DNA from: Eupeodes corollae
Taxonomy: Eukaryota; Arthropoda; Insecta; Diptera; Syrphidae
Assembly (NCBI RefSeq): GCF_945859685.1
Contig: NC_079148.1
Span: 47,999,946 to 48,063,945 of the forward strand
Length of the DNA: 64,000 nucleotides
Direction: 5' to 3'
The notes beneath the pieces were generated by a model. That model saw nothing but the letters and a program-made list of their open reading frames with translations, was not told the origin of the DNA and made no database searches. Positions 22,201 through 34,200 of the stretch are shown in pieces (position 1 is the stretch's first letter; each line of letters begins with the position of its first letter). Position numbers and translations under genes: made by a program.

Positions 22201-25200
22201 AAGAAAAGGGTAATTAAATTCGTTGATATCTGCGAATAGAAATAAAGCTCATGTGAAAGAAAAGTCAAAATATGCGAACATTCACAATTCGCAGTTCGTA
22301 GTGCAAGATGCTCAAGTGCTTCACCTTAAAATGATCTCCGGAACAATTGGTCGTCTTCTTCATTTGTTCACCAAAACTCATATTTTATTTATGAATACAT
22401 TTCTACGTATGAAACATAACATCAATTAAGAGCTATCCATTTTTCTCAAAGCACTCCTGTAGACATTGTGAGAAGTTCTGCATACTCCTCTGAAGAGTTA
22501 TTGTTTCACTTAGGAAAGAGGTCGTTCATAAAGCTGGAGATATTCAGAGGCCCATTATCCATAGCGGCCAATATTAAAGTGATTTCAGTATCGTCTCTGT
22601 GTTTCAATGACCAAACGAACCTATTCAATGTAATCAAAAATGACTCCATGTTACTGAAATGGCATCTTGCAACGAGTTAAAGCCTCATTCAAATCTTCTA
22701 TACCTCGTTGCCCGACCCTGCATTTTCGGAAATTTCAACTTTGAGAGCGCTAATTATTTCAGCTGTATCTGTTATGCTACAAAATAGTACAGTGTGAAAG
22801 TCATGTAAGGTTCTAACAATGATCTGCACTTTTTCATTATATGTATGTAGGAAAATAAAAGAGCGATGAATTTATTAATTCATTACAATTTAATATTTAT
22901 TAGAAATTCGTTTAATTAGTATAAGAAAGTTGATTACAAAAAGGAAATTGTATTAGTAAGTACGTATGTAAGTAAGTATTATAAGTAAACTGCTTGTTCT
23001 TTACTGCTTGACGGCTGGTTCGCAAAAAAGAAAGATTTTAATATTTTAATAGTCAGGTAAACTAAACGTAAGTGGCTTCAAAGATTATTTTAAAGAAGCA
23101 AATAACAAAAGAATTTGGAGATAGATAAAAGGATAGCAACGTTATTGATTTAGGGTTGAAATAGAATGCAATGTGTCCCGCCTTCGACTCTACACCCGGC
23201 CATCCTGCTAATCGTTCGACTCGGACGATGATAAGTCTTCATTGCCATTAGTCCAAGGCTTCATAAACTCGCAACTGGTTCTTGTTATGTTTGGACCCTC
23301 TGAAGATGGTGAACACTTTTTCACTGAATACCTATTGCCTCTACCTTTGGATGTCACTTCGTAAGGTCCTAGAAAGAGAGAAGCTAATTTGTTACCAGTT
23401 ACAAATTGTGTCCTTTTAATTGCAACAATGTCTCCGATGGCGTATTCTTGTGGTATTGTTCGTTTCTTGTTAAATGTTATTTTGTTTTCGGCTTGAATTT
23501 TTTCAATCTGTTGACGAACGTCTAATCGAATCTGCTCTCTGTTGTCACAGAAATTGTTTGTAAATTCTTGTTGGATTAGTTCTCTGATCTCCAGATCTTC
23601 TTTTTTGCGGATGGGTACTCCAAATAAAACCTCGAACGGTGTTCGATTAATAGAACGATGGTAGGTGCTATTTATGGCGATTTGTACGCTTCCAACAAAT
23701 TTGTACCATTTTTCTGGTGATGCGGCTGATAATCTTTTGAGAACTTCCAAAATAACACGATTTGCTCTTTCAGCTTGGCCGTTACTTCTGGGCATACCGT
23801 CGTGATCAGAATATGTTCGATGTTCTCATCTCTGCAGTAACTCTTAAAAACTTGTGAGGTGAAAACACTTCCACGATCGGTGATAATATGACGAGGGTTA
23901 CCGAACACTTGTTGCTGCTCCTTCAGTCTTCTTAGCGTTTCATCTGCTGCTACGGTTTTGGTAGGGAAAATCCATGTGTACTTCGAAAATCCATCTATAG
24001 CTGTTAAAATGTACTTGTACTGTTTTTGTGTAATATCAATAGGACCTATATGATCCAAGTGGAGAGTGTCAAGAGGCTTTTCTCCTTTATCTAGTTGTTC
24101 TATGTAACCTTCTTGTTTTCCACATTTGCGATTAGCTAAAATACACTTAACACAGCTATCTATGCAACTCTGGATCTTTTGTCTTAACCTTGGGATGTAA
24201 AATTCTTGTAAAATTAAAGCGAATGTTTTAGCAACACCAAAATGACCTTGTTCGTGTTTTAATTTAATAATTTCCTTTTCCATAGTACGTGGAACTACTA
24301 AAAGTTCATAACCTTTTCCTTCTTTAAATAAGAGCTCACCTTTTACTAAGAAATTATCGTACGCCTTCTGCTTAAGAATTTCCTTTATGGACTTTATGAA
24401 ATCATCTCCTTCTTGGTTTTTTCTTAACCTTGTCAATAGCTCAGGTTGCACTGCATAAACGACTGGATATCTACTCAAGGTATCGACGTGTGTCATGCGC
24501 TTACCCGGTCGATGCTCTACGAAATATTCGAAATCTTGTAAGTACATTATCCATCTACTTACGGAACTTGGTAAATCCGTCTTTGAAACGGTTTGTTGAA
24601 AAGCGATGCAATCTGTGACTACTTTGAATTTTTTTCCTAAAAGGTAGACTCGAAATTTCTCACATGCTTTACCACGGCTATGTTCTTGACTAGATTCAAT
24701 AGTTCAATAACATATTTAAATTTTTTTTTGACAATGGTTGCGTTTCGCAGAGTATCCAAAGAGAAGCTTATTATTAATACTTATTTATTGCCCCCAATAA
24801 GCTTAATTCGACATTTGTCTAACTTTACAATTTTGTCTAACCATACAATTTTGACATAAGAACTAAATAACCATAAAATATACACAAATTTGAACGTACA
24901 AACTGTGCTCTTTTCAGCTGGCTTGTTGTTTTAGATAAAATAATTTAGTTTTTAATATTCATAATGTTTGACAATTTTTGTTCTTTTAAAGTGGCTATAT
25001 TGGACATTCTGATTATTTTAGCTCATTCCTACTTTTCTTTTTAAATGTGTGAAAGCGAGATAAAATAATGATGACACATTAAAGGGCCTTGCACATGAGA
25101 GCGAACATTGAATGAACGAATTGACGAAAAAACTTGATTTTACACATTTAAAAAAATCTATTTCAAACAAAAAACATTTAAAGTATAAGGAACCCATTGA

Positions 25201-28200
25201 CACTTATGTTATGTTAATAAAATTTGCATTTTGTTCTTTAAAACAAGACAATTTTGTAAAAACAATTTGGTAGTAACGAATTGTAGTGTGGTTGCTACGA
25301 ACTGTCAAACTGTATTCGCGTTCCACATACCATCCACACTGCAACGAATAAATTGTTCGCACTCAACTTAACCTCAAAATGAAACCACTCTTGTTTTGTT
25401 CTTGTGTAAAAGATCATGGTTGAGGAAATATAAAGAAAAGGGTAATTAAATTCGTCGATGTCTGCGAATAGAAATAAAGCTCATGTGAAAGAAAAGTCAA
25501 AATATGTGAACATTCACAGTTTGCAGTTCGTAGTGCAAGATGCTTAAGTGCTTCACCTTAAAATAATATCCAGAACAAATTGGTCGTCTTCTTCATTTGT
25601 TCACCAAAACCCATATTTTGTTTATAAATACATTTCTACGTATGAAACATAATGTTCCACATACCATCCACATTGCAACGAATAAATTGTTCGCGCTCAA
25701 CTTAACCTCAAAATGAAACCACTCTTGTTTTGTTTTTTGAAAAGGGTAATAAAAGATTGACAATTCGTCGCTGTCTGCTAATAGTAATAAAGCTCATGTG
25801 AAAGAAAAGTCAAAATATGCGAACTGCGAACTGTGGATGTTCTCATATTTTGACTTTTCTTTCACATGAGCTTTGTTTCTATTTGCAGACAGCAACGAAC
25901 TGTCAATTTATAGTTACCCTTTTTAACAAACAAAATAAGAGAGATATAATTTTGAGGTTAAGTTGAGGTTAAGTTGAGTTGTATGTGGAACGCGAATAAA
26001 GATTGAAAGTTCGTAGCAACCACATTGCAGTTCGTTGCTAACAAATTGTTTTTACAAAATTGTCTTGTTTTAGAGAACAAAATGCAAATTTTATTATCCT
26101 AACATTAGTGCCAATTGGTTTCTTATAATTTAATTGTGTTTTTGTTTGAAATTGACTTTTTGAAATGTGTAAAATCACGTTTTTTCGTCCATTCGTTTCG
26201 AGGTGTTATCTCGAAAGAATTTAAATCGAACACAGTATTTAATTCATTAAAAACAATTCCAGTCAAGAAGTCAGATTTGAAATTTTGAACTGAAAACACT
26301 CAAAATAAAATGTTATCTTCATAAATTTAAAAATACAAAAAATTTCAACTTTTTCAAAAATCACAGGGTTGTAAATTTCCAATAGATGTTCACCTCTATT
26401 TAAGTGGGAGGTGCATTTTATGTTTTTTAAAGACACCCTCCTACTAAAAAACAATAACAAGACTTACTACAATATTCTTTTAAAGTCAGCTTAGTATTCT
26501 TTCACCGAATAAGATCAAACAAGGGAACGAGAAAGCGATCTTCCCGATTCACACTTCTCGAAAGAAATGATTACGAATGGTGCCGAATACCTTTGAAATG
26601 AGCTAAAGAAAGAGCGCTTTAGGATTTATAATTTTAAACTTTTTAATTTTATTCTATAAAGCAACGGTTTCTTATAAAATATAATATGCATACATATGTA
26701 CACATTATAATTTCGTCACACAAGTCTGATTGTTAGTTTTTTTTTTGTTAAAAAAAGGAAAAAAAAGTTTACCAAACCTGATTATGCATAAATAAAAAGA
26801 AGAATATCAACAAAAAATAAAATTTTAATCAGGTTATATTTTTATTTATTTTCTAATGTCACTTACCTTAATCGTCTCGGCTGGCCGTCCAATCTTCGAT
26901 AAAACCATTTATAATGACAATTTTAGGTGCAAACTTATTCGGGAGATAGAGAAGAGAACATTTAACAACAATATATTTCTTATTTTTTTTTGTTTTTGTT
27001 AATTTTATAAATAAATAAATAATATTTTCGTCTAAACATGATTGGTTCTGCCAAAGTGAGTTGAATTCAAATAATTTAATAGTAAAACAGTATATTTCGT
27101 CTATATTTATCAGACGGTTAATTTGTCTCCTCAAAACTTAAAACTGGATTTCATTCATTTCATCAACCTATAATATAAATATCTATTTAATTGAAATTAA
27201 AATAAGATAAATACTGTGCAAGCAAATGACAAATATTAAAGAACGTTATGTTTTGTTTATTTTTATACTATTTTCAACCACACGTATAAAATACGTAAGA
27301 CCACAAGAAATATTAAATTATGATAATGGGATGCGGTGTTGCTGTGATTGTGATTATTATTATTCGCCTTTTCAAATTATTCTCAATCCATCGGAATTAT
27401 TGGCAAATAAACAGCTTGTGTTGATTAACCAACTTAATCTAAATGTGAATGTGAAGGTATACTAATTTATAACAAAATCAATTATAAATAAATCACGGTC
27501 TCAGAGAAATCAGGCAATATTATGTACGTGAATCCTTGAAGTTGTGAAAATGGTGTTAATTATTTGCATATATCCAAAATTGCGTGAAAGTTTAAAAACC
27601 TTGTTAAATACTAAATCATAAATGGGTTATTTTTGTTTGAATATTTTTCGAATCTATCGAAAAATATCATGTGATTTTTTGATTGGTAAACAGTCCTGCT
27701 CGCTGAGCTTATTATGTTTACATATTCTCTAGAGCTCAAGACATGTGTTTCTTAATTTTCAATACAAAGTCTTACATAGTGAACAAAAATCTCTAAATTG
27801 ATTTAAAAGTAACGTCAAACATCAAAAAGACTCCTTATGTAGTACTGTACGACGTTCATTGCTGTCAATTTTATCTGTCAAAGTGAAATTAAAAGGTTAA
27901 CATTGGCTGCGTTCAATCTCAGATCAATAGGGTATCGAGGATATCTTTTTGCTAGTGTTTTACTTGTAAAAAAACAGCTGGGATGTAAAAAGGAGATGTG
28001 GGTATCTAACAGAAATTCTAATTCAACATGTGGATTAATTTGAAGGAACTAGAAAATTACTTTTAAATGTTCATAATAGACATGTAATGGTCATATTCGT
28101 CGAACCAAATTTTTGCATAAACAGATATTAAGGCAAAAAATACTACAATGTCCCAAAGGTAGTAAAAATGTCTGGTCATTCGTAAAAAACGTACGAAACA

Positions 28201-31200
28201 CCACGTCATCCTCAGTTCCAACGCTTGTCCACAATGACACTCCCTATGTAAGCTCGATTAATAAAGCCAATTTGCTTACAGCACAGTTTGCTGTTAATTC
28301 GACGCTACCGGAAAATGTCATGAGTCCTCCTGTTCTTGAGAGCGTAAATAATTCAATGGGACGAATCTTCTTTCGCACTCGTGCAGTTGCAAGAGTACTG
28401 AAAGACCTTGACATACACAAATCCGCTGGCCCGGATAGTATCTCCCCAATTGTTCTGAAGAGGTGTTCTTCATCGCTGGCAAAACCACTGCGTAAACTTT
28501 TCCATCTTTCCTACTCTACAGGTCTCTTTCCGAGCGGATGGAAAATAGCGTTTGTCCAGCCTGTCCCTAAAAAAGGCGAATCCTCCTCTCCCTCTAACTA
28601 TCGTCCAATAGCACTCACGTCCCTTCTTTCCAAGGTCATGGAAACGCAGATTAATTATCAGCTAAAGAAATATCTCGAAGAACGGAAGCTTTTTAATGAC
28701 CGACAGTATGATTTTCGTAGCAATAGGTCCACTGGTGATCTCATGGTTCATCTCACCGAACAGTGGAACAAATCTTTACATCGTTTTGGAGAAAGTAAGA
28801 TTATTGCACTTAATATTTCAAAAGCATTTGATAGAGTTTGGCACCAAGCTCTCTTATCGAAAATGCGTGCTTTTGTTATTGATGAATCTCTTCTTCGTTG
28901 GATTAGAAATTACCTTTCTAACCGTTCAATACAAGTTGTATTGGATGGTTATAAGTCTGAAATTCATAAAATAAATGCTGGTGTTCCCCAGGGCTCCATT
29001 TTGTCTCCGACACTCTTTCTTATATTCATAAATGATCTTATGTCTGCCACTTCTAATCCATTAACCTGTTTCGCCGACGACAGTACCCTCAGCTTCTCAT
29101 ACTCGTTTATAGATTCACATCCTTGTCCTTCGGATGTGGAACTTCAACGGCTGATCTTGACAGCATTGTACAATGGGGAACCAAAAGCCGTGTAGAATTT
29201 AATGCTTCGAAAACTCAATGCTGTCTCCTGTCGTTAAAGCGTAACATACCCCTGATGCCACTATCAATGAGTGGCACTTGCATCCAAGAAACTAATCAAC
29301 TATCAGTACTTGGTATGTGTATCACAGATCACCTTTTATGCAACGATCATATATTTGATTTTGCCAATAATGCTGTCAGGTGCTTAGGATTTCTCCGACG
29401 GTGCAAGAAATTTTTCACCCCTTCTGATCTGGCTGTAATTTACAACGCCTTCATCCGTCCAAAGCTTGAATATAATTCGCATATCTGGGCAGGTGCCCCC
29501 AAAACAAGTTTAAATCTCTTGGATAGAATACAAAAAAGGGCTTTAAAAATGATAGGCGATAGAACTATAATTGAAACATTTACATCGCTAGAACACCGCC
29601 GCAATGTTTCATGCCTTTCGTTGTTTTATCGATATTTTTACAAACAATGTTCTGTTGAACTAGCCAGTTGCATTCCACCCCTTAAACGATTCAGCCGTAA
29701 TACTCGCACTTCCAGGAATGCTCATCAGTTTACCCTTGAGCTCAATTTCGGGCGTACTGTCAAGTATAGAGATTCTTTCTTAAATCGCACATCGAGAATG
29801 TGGAATGCTTTAGCCAACTCTGTTTTTCCCTCCCATTTTGATGTTCAGAACTTGACCAATGTGCACCGGTATCTCCTTTTTAATCCTTCCCTATTTTCCT
29901 AATGCTCGCACTGTGTTTAAATATAAACATATAAAGGGTACTAATAACCCCTTGAGTGCCTGCAAATTATAAACAAAAAAAAAATCTTTTTGGTGAAGAT
30001 CCGGTGTTTTGGACGTCAAAATCGAAATTCTTGTCTGTTTTTTGTAAACAGCTGAAACTTATTTCTACTTTTTGACAGCTATCTCAATTTAGGTAGCCAA
30101 ATGATTCAATAAGGCATCTCAAAATCGACCTATCCAGCTGGATATATAATCCAACACTATATTGAACGCAGCCATTGGGTATAGTCAACACTATGGATGT
30201 ACATATTGGCTGCGTTCAATCTCGGGTTGGATATGGTATCTTGAACAAAAATACTCCATTTATTAAGATCGGAATCTTTCGTACGTTTCACTCTCTCAAA
30301 CCCGTTTGTTTACATTGTTGTTTTTGTAATTTTGACAATTAGTCCATGAATAGATGTGAAAACAAACAAAAACAAAAAAACGATGCCGTGGGCTACTTTT
30401 TACTTTGATGAAAAGCTCAGTTTTAAGCTTTAATTTTGCAGTCATTTTGTTGATAGCGAAACAATGTACATTTTTGTCTTAAAAAAAGCATGTTCAACAT
30501 CATTTTATTATAATTAATTCACTTATTTAGATCAATTACTACGAAATTCTTTAAATTTTATAATTAACCTCGAATTATTGTATCAAAGATGCGTTCGAAG
30601 GACCATCAAATTAAGGGTGCGAGCGCAATTTGTTTGTATTGAATTCTAATAAATTTATAAATTTTCGTTAATGAACGACCCAAATATTTGTTTTGCAAGT
30701 AATCAAAATCTGTATTAATTTAACTAGTCCAAGTATATTTATAGTTTGGTTTTAATGATTTAAGCTTGCAACTATTCTTCAATTGCATAAAATGAAAATT
30801 GTGGCATATATCACAAAATGAAAACGTGAAAAAATCGTTCTAAATTCATGTACAACTCATTCAATAGATCAATTAATGTTTATTGTTGACGTAAAGAAGT
30901 TTTGTTTAGTGAATTCCCACAGTTTAAATCAAAATATAATTTTCATTCATTCCGTAAAAATGTTTAGTTACCAAAGTTCAAGTTAACTTATTATTGTTTA
31001 AAGGGTATGTTTAATAAAAGTGCTGCTAATAATAACAAAATTAATGAGTTACGTATATTTTAAAAATGCTTTACACAAAGCAACTTATTTTTAAAACATG
31101 GTTACCTCAAATTTGTATTTCAAAATCTAACTTCAAACGAAATTCTAACTCTAACATAGTCCTTCAAAAAGAAATTTTCAGGAATATTCCTGCAGCAAAC

Positions 31201-34200
31201 AAAATTAAAATGTTCTTGCAGTTATCGAACTGCTTAAATGATGAAAATACTAATTTAATTGAAAAATCTAAACTAGCTAAAGTTGGCAATGGAACTTCAC
31301 AAGTATGCTTCTTGTAGCATTGTCTGTACAAAGAAATACGGAAGCATCCGCCTATTGTTTCCATTTGAACTTCTAACGACGCCAAAAAATGCTCTAAGCC
31401 AACTACACCTAAAAATTCAGATTCTGTTGGTTAGAATTGTTTAGTTTTTGAACGAGGCCATAAAACACAGACTATAATGAAGCATTTTGATGGGCCGGAA
31501 CACTAAATGTGAGAACGTGTTTGGTTTTTGCATCATTTCACGCACACTTTCTCACATTTAGTGTGTACTTAGCTTGAAGGCAAACCGAAATGTCAGTCTG
31601 AGATTCCGATCTTGGTAATGGAGTATTTTTAATCTTGAATAGGTGGATTTTTATATACCTTGTTGAACGAGTTGGATTGCTGTTCACAAAAAGTAGAGAA
31701 ACATTTAAGCTTGGAAGTCAAAATTGTTGTAAGATAAAATATTTTTTGGATAATTCAATTGATTCGTAGGAATATGATGAATTGATAGGTGCGTAACAAT
31801 TTAATAAATAAGAAATAAACGTAATCTGTACTCTATGTAAGATTTTCTCTTAATTCAATTGGAATTCTATACGATCAATAATTTACTTGCGAATTCTCCG
31901 GTTTTAAGCGATTTATGTACGTTAAACAGAAAATTTTCCTTACAGAAAGAGGACTATTATGAAGTTTGGAAGAATTTCGATCTCCTTTTCGAATGAACTA
32001 AAGTTGCTTTGCGGTAAGATTTTGAGTTGGTTTGTTCATGGTGGGACCAGCGTAAGAACTTTTTTTGCATGATATATCCGTTTGGTTTTCCAAAGCTTCT
32101 TTAAAAACCATTCAAGGGGCACCATCAACTAGAATAGCCAATAAAATGTGAACAAACATGTTTTGATATCGATAATGAATTGCTTATTAACGATTTCAAA
32201 TTATTAGGATCTCTTGCACAAAGTGCATCAAAATAAAAGAACTTTTAACTTGGTGAAAAAACTGTTGTTGCTAAGAGTTTTGATCATTTTGCATTCAGCG
32301 AAATTCTCCAAGAGGTAAGTTCATTGGTTGGATACCTACTGGTTGGTTTAACTTTTCAAACTACCACCCAATTTGCAAGATCTCTACCGTTCCAAAAACT
32401 TTTGAAAAATTGGTTCATGAAAAATTAACTACAATGGTAAAACATGTTATCTCTCCCTGTCAACATGGGTTTCTCGCAGGAAGATCTACCAGCACCAACC
32501 TAACAATTTTTTCAAACACCATTTTAAACGGGCTCGAAAAAGGTTTCCAATTCGATGTTGTTTACACAGATTTTTCCAAAGCTTTTGATAGGGTGAACCA
32601 TGATATATTACTTATGAAGTTGAATAAAATTGGTTTTCATTCTAATTTGCTGAACTGGATACGGACATATTTAAAGGGTCGCATTCAGTTTGTTCGTATT
32701 AATAATTTTCTTTCATTGACTATCAATGTTACCTCGGGTGTTCCACAAGGAAGCCAGCTCGGTCCGCTTTTTTTCTTGTTATTTATCAATGACATTCCCA
32801 ATGTTTTCTTAAATTCTAGATGTCTAATGTACGCAGACGATTTGAAAATCTTTCGGTGTATAAAATCTGAACAAGATTGCATATTGCTGCAAGAAGATCT
32901 TCAAAAATTGTCAAATTGGTGTTGGATTAACTCCTTACACCTTAATATTGCTAAATGTCAAAGTATAACGTTTTGTCGAAAACGTACATCAATTAATTTT
33001 TCCTATAGTACCTATAAATAATATCTTTTTATCTATAGTAACCTTTAAAAAAGATCTAGGGATAATTTTTGATCAAAAACTTGATTTCTTAAAACATATA
33101 GACTTTTTAGTTGCCAAAGGTAATTCTATGTTAGGATTTATCTTGCGCAATTCAAAGGAATTCTGTGATCCTCACACATTGAAATGTCTTTTTTTGCGTT
33201 TGTTAGATCTACTCTTGAGTATTGCAATACTATTTGGAGCCCTTTGTACGAAGTTCACTCTTTTAGAATTGAGAAAATTCAAAAACCCTTTACAAGGGTA
33301 TTAGTAAAAAGGCTTCATTGGAACATTGATATGCCTTCCTATGAAACAAGGTGTAAATTATTTGGAATCTTGCCTCTTAATATTTGTAGAAAGTTCTCTG
33401 GGGTTATGTTTATTCGTGATGTTTTAACTAATCATTTTGATTGTTCGGAAATGTTGAGCTTAATTAACTTCAATGTTCCTGCGAGGATGCTTAGAAACCA
33501 AAATTTATTTAACATTCCATTCAACAGAACAAATAATGCAGCTAATGAACCATTGACCAGGTGCTTAAAAGAATCCAATTCTGTTTGCGATATGATCGAC
33601 TTTTGTCTTGGTAGATTTTCATTTAAAAACAATTTACTCGTTATTTTGAGAAACCTTAATGGTGGAAATGTTTAATATATATTTATTTATTTATTGTTTT
33701 TTATTCATTATTGATTTTGTACGTATGTACATATATTATTATTATTTTATTATCGAGTAATCACTAAAGCATTGTAACTTTGTTTGATGAAATAAACACT
33801 AAACACTATACCTACTGTATATTAAATGGCCAACTGTTCAACATTACAACAATATTTCTCAATTTCGGAGGCAAATAGCTTTTTCATCGTCTATTATGTA
33901 CAGAACATCCTCAAATACAACATCAACTAACATTTTGTATCTTTTTGTTTACCAACAAATACAAAAAGCTGAAATCAATTTTTTAAGTTTCTTGAAAATC
34001 AACCATGTATTGAATCAGCTGTTCTGTCAGATACCTACATACCCCAGAAATTCTTGGATACCTTTGGATTCCTTTTTTGACATCTCAGCTGTTTTTGATC
34101 AGCTGTTATTTTACACGTAAAACACTAACAAAAAGGTATCCAGATACCCTATCTGTTTGAGATTGAACGCAGCCATTATGAACATATGAACTCTGATAGC

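Larger units (their letters stand above)
20943..22425 (+). mobile_element. single arm of the fold-back element, interrupted by a MITE and a LINE fragment
   Basis: 20943-21020 (GAACGAATGGACGAAC, TTTTACACATTTCAAAAAGTC, TCAATTTCAAACAAA) and 21960-22425 (TTATAAGAAACTAATTG, TTAGGATAATAAAATTTGCA, GTTCCACATACCATCCACACT, CTCATGTGAAAGAAAAGTCA) match consecutive parts of the arm at 25117-25640. The roughly 940 bp between them are the MITE at 21053-21371 and the LINE fragment at 21376-21960. The interruption therefore marks two nested insertions. Confidence 0.7.
30207..34175. mobile_element. inverted-repeat element copy 2, expanded by insertions
   Basis: Left end TGGCTGCGTTCAATCTC (30207), right end inverse GAGATTGAACGCAGCCA (34159-34175). 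The last 170 bp match the compact copy closely (CAGCTGTTCTGTCAGAT, CAGAAATTCTTGGATACCTT, ACACTAACAAAAAGG). A 31600-31690 stretch appears to be an inverted partial copy of the left end. The interior also contains a LINE RT (32280-33675). Only 32 bp separate it from copy 1. Confidence 0.6.
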
